64,000 nucleotides of DNA from Prosopocoilus inquinatus (GCA_036172665.1 CM069875.1:20863806-20927805), one strand, 5' to 3'. Shown: positions 13,380 to 26,332, counted from the first letter of the stretch. The notes: generated by a model from the letters alone, not told the origin. Translations and numbers: made by a program.

Positions 13380-15233
13380 CAGGGTTCACGGAACCCGTTC
13401 ATTTAAAAGTTTACGGACTTACCCTTTGAATTTATATTTCATATTTTGTAGTTATAAGTTGGCAATAATGGTCTATTTCCAACTTTCGGGCACTTGTACC
13501 GGAAGTTGCTGTCAACTTTCTTATTTTAAACGGAATACCCCATTTTTACTGCATTTTTTAAATCCCCAGAAAATTCTAAAACTATTTTATTCAACATATG
13601 GTACAAGAAAAATCAGTCGTTTCAGAGTTATTTCCATTTTTTCATTTTGTTCGAACTTGCACTACCTTGCTTATGACACTGCCATCTTTGTGCAATAAAA
13701 GCCATAATGTTAACTTTTGGCCTGTAGTAAACTACAGTAACGTACTTTGAAATCATGTCCAGTTTTAAACTTAATTGTCTACAGGGAGATTAAAAAGTAA
13801 CTTCTATTCGAACTGATTACAACCATCGAAAAGTTAAGTTTTTTAAATAGAATACCCAGTATATTTTTATACCACGTGACTGAGGATTGATTTTTCTTTC
13901 GTCCTGTATTAGCATTCTACTTATCTCTTACCTTTTTCTGTTTCTATTCATGATTTGTCTTTGATTCATCTTTTTTTTTTTCATTTTTCAGTATTATTCC
14001 TGAATAGTGTGCCATGAAAATTTATAAAACAAAGGTTTTTTTGAAAATTAATTTGCGATTCTAAATTCAATTTCTCTTTAAAAATCGAAAAACAATATTT
14101 AAATAGCTGTCTATCTGCTGTAAATTGTTATTTACATACGCCGTATGCTTATGAATTCTTGATATGACCTATTACGCATTTACAAAAAGAAATTCTCATT
14201 TATAAAACCAAATTTTTGAAAATATAATCAAATGTCTAATAATTTTTTGAAAACTAATAAATCAATCATCAACAAATCAACATTAGAACTAATACACAAA
14301 TTGTTAGTTGTAATATTTGCTCTAAGCGTCCTCCCTTATAATAATAAATAATAAAGGACAGTTATTTATTAATAATAAATAATGATGGACACTTAGAGCA
14401 ACTTTTTGTTGTGTTTAAGTAATAATTTATTTATTTAGACGCAACAAATTATATTATTGACTTCTTTTGTTGCCGATTTTTTTTCAAATACATTTAATAT
14501 GCCTACCTTTGAATTTTCATTATCTTGGTTCTCCGTAGCGATTATATGTTTTCTTTTTATTTCTACTGGACGGAAGATTTCAAAAATTACAATAGTTTTC
14601 ATAGCCTACTATTTAAAAATAATATCAAAGAATTGAAAAAATTGACGTTCTAAAACAAAAATCATCAATAGCGAGTATATGAGTTAGGTATAGGGAACGC
14701 TAATACAGGACGAAAGAAAAATTAATTCTCAGTCACGTGGTATAAAAATATATTGAGTGTTCTATTAAAACAAATTGACTTTTCGACGATTGAAATCAGT
14801 TCGAATCAGTTAGAAGTTACTTTTTAACCAGCCTGTAGACAATTAAGTTTAAAACTGGGCATGATCTCAACGCGTGTTACTGTAGTCTACTACAGGTCAA
14901 AAATTAACATCATGGCTTTTATTGCACAAAGATGGCAGTGTCATAAGCAAGGTATTGCTAAGTATAAGTTCGAAAAAAAAATGGAAATAACTCTGAAACG
15001 GCTAATTTTTCTTGTATCATATGTTGAATAAAATAATTTTAGAATTTCCTGAGGAATTCAAAAATGCAATAAAAAATGGGGTATTCCATTTAAAATAAGA
15101 AAGTTGACAGCAACTTCCGGTATAAGCGGAAATGCCCGAAAGTTGGAAATATTATATTTTAATAAATCATTATCGCTAAAAGTCAAAGGAAAGCCCGTAA
15201 ACTTTCAACGAACGGGTTCCGTGGATCACCCTG
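13380..15233. mobile_element. 1.85-kb foldback element with ~550-bp TIRs
   Basis: Left CAGGGTTCACGGAACCCGTT and right complement ending CACCCTG, flanked by TA (13378-13379, 15234-15235). Arms run to about 13925 on the left and from about 14692 on the right (for example tatttttataccacgtgact against agtcacgtggtataaaaata). A smaller inverted repeat sits at the centre (gctctaagcgtcc / ggacacttagagc, 14318-14401). It is non-coding; open frames inside the arms are incidental. Confidence 0.88.
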
Positions 15234-15239
15234 TATAGT

Positions 15240-17320
15240 TGAAAACATGAAGTCATGAAATTCATATTCACTTTTCAGGATTTCTTTACGTTTAAGACAC
15301 TTTTTCCGTTTATCAACCAGTCCCACGAACTAATTCAATAAAACATCGCCGCCCACTGCTTGCTGAAATTTTGCCGATAATGAATTCCCTCAACGGCCTA
15401 TTGATTCTGACGTCTTTTCCGACGAGCGACGTCATTTTTTGAAACGGTTACATTTTCCGACTGGAATCAACGATTCCAGGCACGACGCTTGCAAAAACTA
15501 AATTTATCAGAATTGCTCGGCCTCATCGAGGAAGTTAATTCACTATGCTCTTGCACGCCTCGTAGATTGTCTCGCTTTTAAAATTCAAAAGCTCACTGGC
15601 CGTAATAACGAGTGGAATGTAGGAAGAAGAGCGTTCAACTTCGAGTCATTAGCGGAATTGTTTTTTCATGGAGTTATTAACTACGCAATTATGTGCATTA
15701 ATTTGGCTTTACAAGTAATTATCACGCCGATCTGATTAGCTAGTTATAGAATGTTTTTATTAGAAAACTTGTAATGAAGTGCATGTGCTTTTATGGTAAA
15801 AATGTTAACGTGGATATGTCGACATGGTAATGAACAAATAGCGGGACTAAGGACATTGCTTACTAACAAGTTCATTTATTTCTTAGCAAATTACATTTTA
15901 CCGGTTAATTTTGTTGTTTATGGTAATCGGATTTACCAAGTAAACGAAAAATTACAGGAACAGACCTGTAATGTTTTACGAGCTGGTTTAAAAGACCTGT
16001 AATATTTTACAGGTTTGTAGAAAAGCATATTGTCTGGTTTCACCACCGTGATTATGTCTAGCTAGTAATAACGCCTTCAATAAAAAAAACGTTTTCATAA
16101 AATAATTAAAGTAAATTAATTAAAAATCGCTATTTGAAGGAGAAAATAATAGGTGATTGTAGGCGATACGCTTTGCAATTAAATAACTATTGCAAGTGCT
16201 TGCAATTTTCTGACTGGTAAAGTGTGTGTACTGTGTAAAGTAATAAATAAATAAAGACGTATTTATTTGGAATTACGTTTAGTAGTGGACATAAGAAACG
16301 GAACGTTATTTTATAATTAATTCTTCTTAATGAGTAACCATCTCTAGACGTTATCTGGAAATACAATTCAACCGGCGGTAGCTTTTTAATTTTGAAACGT
16401 ACAATACATTACATTCAATGAAAGTCTATTAATATAACGTACATTTTCTTACAATATTATTTAGTTTTAGGGTTATTTTCATTGATCACCTAGTAGTGAC
16501 AGTTTTTAGTAACTGAAAAGTATAAATGACAACAAAGCCAGATTTTGACCGATTTAGTTTTAAACGATAGCCTATTTTTTATACCCACCGCTGTATATTA
16601 ATACATTTTCATTTCAAAGTTTCCTAAATTTTAACTTTCAGCAGTGTACGCAAGCCAATTTTTATTGCTTAGTGTTGGTGCATATTACATAACCAAATGC
16701 ATTAACCCTCATTCATATTGATTACCTCACTAACGACATTTAGCCGCAGATTATTATTCCATTGCTCGGTGTTGATCTGTTTTGAAACGATTTATCAATA
16801 TCACGTTTGTGTACGTTACATTTACATATAGGAGTATTTATTGTTTCGGTGTGATAACTTATTTCAGATTTAAATAGTTTGTTCTTTCACAAATAAATTC
16901 TATACTACGATAATTATGATAATTATCGAACATTATCATCAGTATCACTCTGTGAAAACTAAATTACAATGCGAGTCGTATACACAGTATTCAGAATATT
17001 ATAAATATTAATAATCATTATTAATTTTATTTTAAAACGCTGTGACAGTATAGAGAGAGAAAGTTTCATTTATTAATCGAAATGGTGTTTAAATGCAAAC
17101 TAATTTGTTGATATTGATACCTGATACTTCTTAATTGTGACATAAAACAAACCGATTTCGATATGCATCGTAAAATCAGACCTGTTCCTAGTGATTGATA
17201 TGAAACGGATTGTAAATACTGAATCAGTTTTGGTGTGAACTATCAACGATCGATATGTATCGATTCATGTGTTGAATATAGATTTTGTTCCTCTTGTGTC
17301 ATATTGATTTATAACAGCGT
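15240..17320. other. No gene; conserved-looking noncoding stretch at 15640-15760
   Basis: Balanced, non-repetitive sequence at 15300-15760 with TAAT/ATTA core sites differs in texture from the flanks. A candidate enhancer only. Confidence 0.3.
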
Positions 17321-17324
17321 TACG

Positions 17325-17540
17325 GCCGATTGCACCAATACTTTAAGCACAATTTAAATTTAAGTCGTGTTTACAGTAAGACATTTTATGTAAGTTCAAC
17401 AAAATATCAGGCACATTTTAATTGACACTTAATGAACATTAAGTGTCAATCAGAATGTGATGGACTATTCATCATACATAAATGCCATATCCCAAACACG
17501 ACTTAAATTTAAATTCTACTCAAAATATTAGCGCAGTTAT
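17325..17540. mobile_element. ~215-bp hairpin MITE
   Basis: Arms aatttaaatttaagtcgtg (17351) and the complement (17494-17515). The outer match is gattgcaccaata to tattagcgcagt. A perfect inner stem attgacacttaat/attaagtgtcaat lies near 17420-17450. It abuts the next element. Confidence 0.7.
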
Positions 17541-18119
17541 AGGCTAGCCGCCCTTTGAATGCGTTTTCGTCCGAATTATTCTTGTCAGAAATCGGACGAA
17601 TAATTTCGTCAGCTTTCGCACATGTGGTATCGTCCACTAGACAAGTTTTTGCATTGCACGAAGGAAGTCATGCGCAGTGATTTATATCATATCAGCGTAT
17701 TATAAATATTGTTTAGGGACACACTATATATAATAAAGTATTATTATGATTTTAACTTACTCTGAGCATTATTTCAACTGCCACTTCTTCCACAATTTTC
17801 TCTGAATGTCCCTTATGTGATATGACTTGTGAGTCATATCCCATAAATGTTTTTTGACCTACTGTATTAATTAATTTTTCAACATCCATCACAAATTAAA
17901 TTATCCAGGGTGCCTTTCGTCAGAACAACTGCGAAATATCCCATTTATTTCGGATAGTTCGCACATCGCATAGTTTTGTCCGAATTCGGACGAATCATTT
18001 CGGATGCAGTGGATGCCTTTCCATAAGTTTCAATAACATGGGAAGCAGTGGCACTTTTTCGTCCGATTTCTGACAAAATCAATTCGCATGAAAACGCATC
18101 CAAAGGACGACCAGCGTTA
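17537..18119. mobile_element. ~580-bp TIR element, TTA flanks
   Basis: Left TAGGCTAGCCGCCCTTTGAA and right complement of CGCTGGTCGTCCTTTGGATG, followed on both sides by GCGTTTTC and a second tcagaaatcggacga match. TTA flanks (17537-17539, 18117-18119) would fit a PIF/Harbinger-type target. No transposase. Confidence 0.7.
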
Positions 18120-18399
18120 ATCTCTTAATTAATAAACATATTTTTAAATGCATTCATTAGACATTGGTTCTGGGGCTTGCAAAAACATCGCGTAACCTTT
18201 TTTTCATTGGCCTTTGATTTTTAATTTGTTAGTGTCAAATAGGTACAATTCCCAGACGATTTCATTGTCAGTTAATAACTTGCACATTTGAAAATATGTC
18301 AAAATTCACAAAATGCAAGACAACAATATGTAAAAACAATGTCACTTGATTTTGAAAGTGTACGCGATATTTTTGCAAATCACTGTACTTACCTGTATA

Positions 18400-19000
18400 C
18401 TGGGTGTCTCACAATGTACGGAGGAGATTGAAAGGGCAGCCGTAGGACATCAAAATAAAGCTTTTTTTAATTCACTTTTGACCAAAACCCAATAATAAGA
18501 AAGTTACAGTAGTTTAACTTTCTTAATTTCTTTTTTAATTTACACATATAACTTCTTAATTAATAAAAGTTGTTTCATAAAATGTAACTTTATTATTAAA
18601 TAAACTGTAAATTTATCAAAACCACCATTCATAAAATATCTATGTTAATCTGTTTCCTAGTTTTGTTTTTAAATAGTAGGCGGTGCACAACGAGATGAAA
18701 ATTCGTTTTTGGGCATTAAAAGAAAAAATGAAATAGCCGTTACTTTAACGTGGCTACATTTTTTAAAATAGTTTTTTATTATAAAGCAGTGTTCAATTAA
18801 CTGATAAATGGCTCAAATTTGAATCTAAAACGTAAAATATTACTACAGGGAGTAACTTTTGCTTGTTAATTAAATTAACTTTAAACTCTTTTAACTTTTT
18901 AGTTATTGCTTTTTTCCCAAAAATTTACTAAGAAAAAATCTTTAATTTGATCTCCCCTAGCTACATTCTGAATCTCCTCCGTAGGTTATGAGACACCCAG
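18400..19000. mobile_element. 601-bp TIR element, TA flanks
   Basis: CTGGGTGTCTCACAATGTAC against the complement of CTGGGTGTCTCATAACCTAC, both followed by GGAGGAGATT (~30-bp TIR). TA on both sides. No ORF. Confidence 0.87.
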
Positions 19001-19406
19001 TATGTACAAAGACCATCTACTGTTGTTGCTTAGATTGTAGATCTTAAATACGGATCTATATGTTTCATCATCATTTTGTGCATAATTTTATTAAACTAAG
19101 AAAATGTTTATGTTAAAGCAGCTTTCCTAGCTAATAATGTCATATTATTATTATTTGAAGTAGTCGTCTAACAGGATATTCCCAATTACAGGACGAAAAA
19201 ATAAATATAAGATCGATTGAAAAACTAAACCTAAACCTAATCTAAAACTAAAAGAACAAATGTAAACCTACAAATACAAATATCAATGAAAAGGATAAGT
19301 ATAACATAAGATAAGAATATCTATCATAAAAATATATCACGACACATAGACTAAAGAGGTAAGAGTTACCTCTATTAGAATATTACTTTTGTGTTAGCAG
19401 TTTATA

Positions 19407-19909
19407 CACTGTGAACGTTTAGAGTGGAATAATCCGTATAAATAAGTGCCAGATCATCTACAGCTAAAATCCTCGGACAGGTAAACCTATTTTTATTAGC
19501 GCGAATATTTTTTTAAAGTTATCTTTTTTTCCAACCCCCACCCCTTTCCGCAATGACGTCATCGACATTTTTTTTTAATAGCACGTCCACATTTTTTTAG
19601 CAGATTTGGGTAGATTAGAAAATTCTGATTTCATCAATAAGCATAATTTGACAATCGCATTGACGGTACCCGAGATATTAATTACGAAAGAAAAACAAAA
19701 AATGGAAAATTTTCTACGGTTTATTTCAGACAAATGAACAACTGATGCACGAACCGGCAAATAATCATTTGTTTCAACACCTTAGTTGGAATAAATGATA
19801 AAAAGTACCATCAAGTAAATTTGACAGATCTTGATAATTTTTCTTCCGTGGAACCTCCGTTTTTTGTGTGTATCTTTCGTAATTAATTCCACTCTAAACG
19901 TTCACAGTG
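19407..19909. mobile_element. 503-bp MITE related to mariner B
   Basis: TIR CACTGTGAACGTTTAGAGTG, near perfect, with TA flanks. Internal segment 19551-19620 (tgacgtcatcgacattttttttt...) resembles the long TIR of mariner B (tgacgtcatcaagattttttttt), suggesting it is a non-autonomous relative. Confidence 0.78.
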
Positions 19910-20005
19910 TATATAGCAGTCCATCTGGGGTTAAATCGAGGTACTAGAAAATTTAACGACACTTCTTAGTATATGTTGCGACACAACATTTGTTAACATT
20001 TAACT

Positions 20006-20495
20006 TCAGACAGTTATCAGCGCACCAAATAATAATGTTATTTTGGCAGGCTCCCAGGTATTTGAAATAGAAGCATATATTTTTAAGTCATCAGCAAGAG
20101 GAAGCGAGTGACATTCTAATGAGTCTAATAAGTCATTGATGAAAATAACAAAAAGTGAGGGCCCCAAATTTGAGCCCTGAGGCACACCAGAGGTGACTGG
20201 ATATTCAAATAATTTATTGCCATTGAAAAAGACATAATTCATTGATGAAAATAACAAAAATTAAGGGTCCCAAATTTGAGCCCGGAGTCACACCAGATGT
20301 GACTGGATATTGAAATAATTGATTGCCATAGAAAAAGACATATTTCACAATACCAATTAAATAGAATTGCAGAAGACACACTAAGGACGGAGCCATACAT
20401 GAAGAGCTGAGTTTATTGAGAAGACCATTTTGCACCGTGTCGAAAGCACTAGATAAGTCAGTGTCAATGACATCGACCTGACCTTGCTTGTTCAA
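20006..20495 (-). pseudogene. LINE reverse transcriptase remnant with internal duplication
   Basis: Minus-strand RT pieces: SSAFDTVQNGLLNKL (motif 3), then PVTSGVTPGSNLGPLIFVIF (motif 4), followed by a second motif 4 copy PVTSGVPQGSNLGPSLFVIF and LADDLKIYASI, in which the expected YADD reads LADD. A ~105-bp tandem duplication (20136-20240 and 20241-20345) doubles motif 4 and breaks the frame. No endonuclease or ORF1 is present. Non-functional fossil of a Jockey-type LINE. Confidence 0.82.
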
Positions 20496-20700
20496 AACTT
20501 CGGCTATGTATTACGTTAATGAATAAAAATATCAGAAATATAACTTCCTCACACTAAGGAACTTATAATTTGCTTTCCGTCTTGAACGCTGCCTCAAATC
20601 TGATATTACGATTTGGACTCTATTGGAGCGGGGGTTACAAGTTGTTATAGAGCTATTTATTACATGACGTATTCAGATATTTTTGGAAAAGATGACAGTG

Positions 20701-20995
20701 GGTATAGATTTTTTTTTAATATTTTGCAAACTATCTAGAGTCTATTTTAGGAGCCAGAGAAAAACTTTAAATGCAAAAGTTATAGGGTCTCATGTCTATT
20801 ATCTTTTAAAGTAATCACAAGAAATAGAAGCGCACTGCATAGTGGAAATATTCTAACCTCAAATACACTAATTGTATTTTTTTTCCTCCTCTTTGCGATG
20901 CGCTTCTGTTTTTTGTGATAACTCTAGAAGATAATTGGTACAAACCAAATAAGGTCTCTAGATATGATTCAAAATATAAAAAGAAAACCTATACC
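20701..20995. mobile_element. 295-bp MITE
   Basis: Left end ggtatagattttttt pairs with right end aaagaaaacctatacc. Inner arms include tagaagcgca/tgcgcttctg around a T-rich loop. Second copy at 12075-12225. Confidence 0.7.
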
Positions 20996-21190
20996 TTTAT
21001 TAGCTATAATTATTTAAGTTTTAGTGCTTTCTTATGTGTTATGTAACATCGAACTCGATTACTAATTATTAATATTCAGGTTTCCTTGTAAGGAAAAGAA
21101 TTGAATCACTCTGTTATCCTACGAAAATTATTATAAAATAATAATGGTATAATTATTATTTTGCTGGAGACTACGTTTCGCTGTGGTGTT

Positions 21191-21232
21191 TCTTTGCTTA
21201 AAAAGCTGTCAAATATACAGCGAAACGTCGAC
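21191..21232 (+). ncRNA. Strongly decayed hammerhead-like motif
   Basis: CTTAAAA (21197-21203) stands where CTGANGA would be, with an extra A. Stem II is GCTGT/ACAGC, followed by GAAACGTC (21222-21229). Stem I is weak. An inverted copy of the 3' half (acgtttcgctgt) lies at 21173-21184, giving a head-to-head arrangement. Confidence 0.4.
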
Positions 21233-21239
21233 ATAAATC

Positions 21240-22040
21240 TCATTTTTTCCAAGTTATATATTTTATAATGAAAAAAGAGATATTTCCTTTATGTGGTCTG
21301 TAGACGATATACATATATGCGATACAGATTATGAAAATTTCTGAATCACAGATTTCGGATTGTTACGTCATACAATTCTATGAAATAACAAGCAGGAATG
21401 TACTTACAACAAATATAGAATCCGTACTTGTAAAGAAATCAAATTTCAATTTAACAGGTTTATCATGAAATATTGAAAACCGTCTAAGCGACGCAGTATT
21501 TCTTTGCAGACGTACGAATAAAAAATATGAAACAAAAAAATCTTTGGAAAAAATAGTGATTGAAATCTATCTTCTTTTCACGTACATAAAAAAAAAAACA
21601 AATTGGCTAGCGAAAGCCCGCGAATGAAAAACCTTCGTCGTATTATTTTCCATACATGAGTGTATGGTGCGTTCGTGGGGCCGTAAGGTTTCCGATAAAT
21701 TTGTAGCTTTACTCAAAAGCTGGCGGTGGTAATTTATGGAGCAATTTCAGTTGAGCTCACGTTCCTCCGCCACCGCTGGCGACAATGTTTTGAATCGTGT
21801 TATTTTTAAACTGAGGAAGAGGAGGTCTCAGGTTACGACAACTGCATTTCCACTTTTATACGGGCGCCTTATTCACAGAAATGTAATTAATTTACTGCCG
21901 CCGCAATACATTTTGGCTAATGTAGTGCTGAGGTTATAAATCTTCGTCTGCTGTAGAATTGAAATTGAAAATAAAAAAAAAATACTTAATTGCACGAATT
22001 CTTGATTTTTTTCTTGAATTTAAATGTAACAAATAGTTTA
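21240..22040. other. No gene seen
   Basis: Short open frame at 21736-21939 has no recognisable domain. No repeats resolved. Confidence 0.35.
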
Positions 22041-22043
22041 TAC

Positions 22044-22241
22044 CAGTGGTTTCCAAATGTTAAGTTAGTACGGCTCTCTTAAAAAAAATCTAATCTTCGC
22101 GCCTCCCCTTCTCACTTTGTTTCATAAAATAATACATAATTTTATTTATATGTACTTACATATTTTTTTTAGTGTGTTTTCTTATGGAAATTACATTTCT
22201 GTTACAGTTTGTGCGCCTCCCAGTTTGGAAATCGCGAACTT
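22044..22241. mobile_element. hAT-like MITE remnant
   Basis: Left CAGTGGTTTCCAAATG and right cagtttggaaatcgcg resemble hAT termini. Gcgcctccc segments occur in opposite orientation near both ends. An 8-bp TSD is not clear. Confidence 0.45.
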
Positions 22242-22479
22242 TATGTATGTGTGTATGTCTCTTCTCTCTCATATAAATGATTTTTGACATGTCTTGCTTC
22301 TCGTTTTATTCTCTTCTATACGCTACCCAAAAAGACTTTACGAACCCAGGCTTACTGTATTGAGAAGGTAAAGCCAATTTTCTATCTCACTCTCTGCCCT
22401 CTCTTTTAATTGAATTTGGGGGACGTGAAACGCGGAATGGAATGGCGTTAACTTCTCATAAATGGGCTTTAACCTCATA

Positions 22480-23517
22480 TACAGGTGTCATCAAATAAGT
22501 TTCACATATTAAAACTGTAAGTTGTTCTTGACTTAAGAAAACGAATTCTGCATATCTTATTTTTTTTTTTGGTGAAAAATGCGAGAAATAAAGCCCCACA
22601 AGAGCCCGGAGTCTTTTTGTTTGAGAACTTCTGACCGATCGTATGTGGATTTTTCTGAGCAAAACATTACATTATAAACAAAACATAAAGCAATAAAGCG
22701 TCATCGAAATGAAGAGCACTGGGTCAATAAAATCTTCGCTCAGCAATTCCATACCAAAAGAAAATAAACATCCATCACGTTTGTGATGGCATGCATTACT
22801 TACTGTATTAAGTAAGTTAATTTTCTGCTGACAAAAGTGTAACAATAAGTAAAAGTTAGGAAATAAAAACATTTAAGGTAACATTCTAAAAATTATCGTA
22901 AACAACGCACATTGGTATTCATCGTCCCGTCATTTATGGTTTGATTATTTTGTTTTGCTTACACTGTACAAATAAATGACATCGAGGAGCATCTTACAAA
23001 GAATCTATCTTTTACTTAAATTATTGTCGAATGCTTGTTCATTTTACGTATTTATTTATTTATTTAGTCTTGTCGTTATTGAAGACTCTTTAGTTATTCA
23101 ATAAAGAATAAAGTTTATGTTTATGTGATTCATACTAAGATCTAATTATTGTCGATTATCTAATAAAAAATAATAATTCTATAATCAGTGAGAGTAGATT
23201 TAAAATGGTCTTCTTTAATCAAAATGCACACGTGGGCAACCATCGGGACACTATGCATTTGATATTGTTTACATAAAACATCACAGCTTTTAAAAATGCG
23301 ATCAAGCACTTGACTTTGACTTTTGCTGGAGTTTTATTTTATGATGTCTTTACGCACGATCGACCAGAAGTTCTTAAACAAATATACCAACGCTCCTTTG
23401 GTAGTTCATTTTTTTATTTTTGAGTTAGACCTTTGATAATAGCGGCATTAATTCTCATACATGACGAGGTACTTGCAGTATTAACATGTGAAACTAATTT
23501 GACTACACCCGGTATAA
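22480..23517. mobile_element. ~1.04-kb TIR element
   Basis: Left tacaggtgtcatcaaataag then tttcacatattaaaactg; right complement of ccgggtgtagtcaaattag then tttcacatgttaatactg. TA flanks. The open frames inside are not recognisable. Confidence 0.6.
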
Positions 23518-24339
23518 TACCAACATCGTTCTTTAGAAATAGCCACTTGAAAAATAATTCTTCTCTAAGAGAGAGCATGCCCTCTCATAGAACAACTCTC
23601 CTTTTCTCTCACCGTAGAATAAGCAATTAAAGCCTTCACATCCCTCTGACGTAGGCAATTTAAAGAAACATAAAACCAACAGCTTAGTATGCAGATGTTT
23701 TTCATGCCCTCTGGTATGCCAGAGAAATACGAAAAAAAAAAATAAAAGGATAAAAAGCATTTATTTCTGTAATAATCTGATATGGTTTTACGAGTGGTGA
23801 AATGTTAATTTTTTAAAGAACTGAAAAGTCATAAAATGAAATAGGTTGAAAAAGAATGGTTTCGTCGTATGTCAAAGAGATCAGCACACACTGCTAATAA
23901 AATATGGTTCAAATTAATTCAGTACTTTATAATAATAGGTTCATACTTATTCTTTTTTTTTTAGTATGCAAAGCTTTTGAAGTTATAAGTCAAATTCTAT
24001 TTTATTTCTGATAAATGAAAATCAAGGGTTTGTTTTGTATGCCCCAGCTAACACTTTCACTCCTCATATTTTTGTTATTTATTGATGAAATTTGCTCAAA
24101 CTTGGCGGCAGGTGCCTTTAATAAAAACTTAATATTCCTTTAGTTTAATCAAATATAGTACGTAAACACGTAATGTTATAAGCTTTGTTAACTTAATAAT
24201 AATTTTAGTTCTTAAACTTATAACTATAAGCATTCGCCTTGAAAATATTTATTATTATTATTAGTTATATCTTGTTTTGAAACAAAAGCATGTGTTGTTA
24301 CAGTTTTAAATTCTTTTATTATTTTGGGAGGCCTGTGAA

Positions 24340-25840
24340 GTAAAATTTACAGGAGTCGAATATTTTTTTTATCGACTGGTTATTTTATCGCACCGGAATA
24401 GGGTGTGCCGCTGCGTTCTGGCCGAACGCAACGTATGTTTTCTTGTCGCCTCGGGCTAGGAACGCAGCCAAATAAACCTGTAATTGCTGGTAACTTTATT
24501 AGTTCAGTTTTTTCTTTTTAGGTTTTCCACAAGTATATTTCGAGTCAGAAATACGCTCGTTTGATTCTCGTAAAATCTGAAAGAACTTTATTATATGTGG
24601 TTTATTCCGGGTGACGCCAGATTAACGGGCTTTCTTTTTTGCTTTCCGCTTGTTGTGAGTTGCGACATATTTCGATCGTTTCGTGGACTCTCCCGTGACC
24701 CTTGGTATTTGAAGCTCATTCGACGATGCTTATGTCACATTCCGTCGCATTGGCTTACTCTTCTCGATCCCTTTTTTCCTGCTGGGTCCCTTTTCTTCCC
24801 TTTTTCAACCGTGCTCGCAATAGATTCACTTTTCATTTAGAATTCGAGTGAACCACCTGAACCTTGAACCTTCCCAGGGGGGTTGAAATGAAAGTCACGG
24901 CTTAGGACCGGGATTGTAGATTTGCTCCGATTAAAGCTGTATTCACACGCGCTTTTGTCAGCTTGGCGGAACAGATTTCCCCCAGGTGAGCTTTATTTGT
25001 CTGTTGCTAACACGATCCGTGTTCTACGTTTCTTCTTTGTTTCCTCCCTTTAAGCTATTTGGTGGGGCTGAAAATTTAAGTTCTCATCCCGAACTTATCC
25101 CTGCCGATTGCGTTTTGGCCGCGAATGTATCGTCGTGGGATGATCGTCTGTGACGCTTACTTCCTATTCCTATTCCTAGTTCTGTTTTGGACAATTTCAA
25201 AAGGGAAAGCGAAGGCCGCTTTATGTCTCGTCTTCTCGGCCGACGTTGGACCTGGGGATTTGCCGTCCGAATTCATAGTTCAGATTTCTCGATTGACTGC
25301 CGACGCCGACGCCGACGGAACGCTCACCCTGCTAAAGGTCGGAATTTTTTTACTGTTTCCCCCTGTACCTATTGATTCCTCTTGAAAGTTGATGCGTTTG
25401 TTTTTAACTACTTGGTGCCTGTAATTTTTGGGCATAGTTTGGCATGGTTTTGCACGACCTGTTTAGTCGGTTTTGTTTTAAATAAGACGCCAGTCCCTTC
25501 GGGACTCCTCACCCTTTATTTGGCGAAAATTTTGTTTAGTTTACCTGTAGTTTAAGTGTAGAATTGTTCTTCGGATCCCAATAGGTATTTTATTAGTGTA
25601 ATTTGAGGCCTTACGCCTCAACCCTTTTACGTTTAGCTTGTGAACCACTGCGGTTCGAATTTGAACTTTTTTTGAAGCTCTGAAAACTTTGGACGTGCCA
25701 CGTTTTTCTTAGGCTTTCCCGCGATCCCAAAAAAAATTGAGTGGCGTCCCTTTGGCTTAGTAATCGCGTCCCATTACAGCTGCTGACTACACCGAAGTCA
25801 TTCGTCATGGTGTGAATCTTTGCTAATTACCCTCACAGGT
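24340..25840. other. GC-richer island of unknown nature
   Basis: Base composition shifts clearly from the ~70% AT background to mixed sequence with many CpGs, small GC hairpins (gtcccttcgggac, gaggccttacgcctc) and gccgac triplet repeats (25302-25318). A strong plus-strand donor-like site, CAG/GTGAGC, lies at ~24989. On the minus strand short frames open at 25808 and near 25277 (MNSDGKSPGPTSAEK). None resembles a known protein. It could be a gene promoter with a first exon, a retroelement 5' region, or a foreign insertion. Confidence 0.45.
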
Positions 25841-25990
25841 AGATAACAGTGTACTACATGATAAGATAGCGTTCACAAGAAGAAAAAACAGTTGTCAGTT
25901 TATTTTGGAAATAGATAAAATATTATTTTGTACCTCTTATAGTTTACGATATCCCCATGGTGGACTTTTAATTAGTTGTAATCCTGTATA

Positions 25991-26332
25991 CAGAGTCATT
26001 TAGAATAAGTGTCCGGCCCGTCAGGAGCATATTCACCAAGGTCATGCAAGTGCGAAATTGTAAGAAATATATCTATCAGAGGCATTTCAAAAATCAACCT
26101 CCTTTGAATCCAAAATGGAAATCGTGATTCATTTCTTACGTATACATACACAAGTTTGAAATTCGACTGAATGAAGTGCTATGTAGAAAGATAAAAACGT
26201 TTTACAGTTTCATTTCAAGGTAAACGCTAGTATTTCGTTCTATTCCACTCGTGTTTATTGCTTGTGTCACAAAACACCAACCAATTTATACCTGAATCTT
26301 CAATGCATTTTATCGCAAAAACTATGGACAAG
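25991..26332 (+). mobile_element. Dispersed TIR element, copy 2 (3' truncated)
   Basis: Same family as 43072-43451, ~80% similar by eye. It lacks the right terminus. The small open frame at 26262-26450 is incidental to it. Confidence 0.75.

Noticed and set aside
25650..25670. tRNA B-box-like ggttcgaattt
   Set aside because: No A box or cloverleaf upstream.
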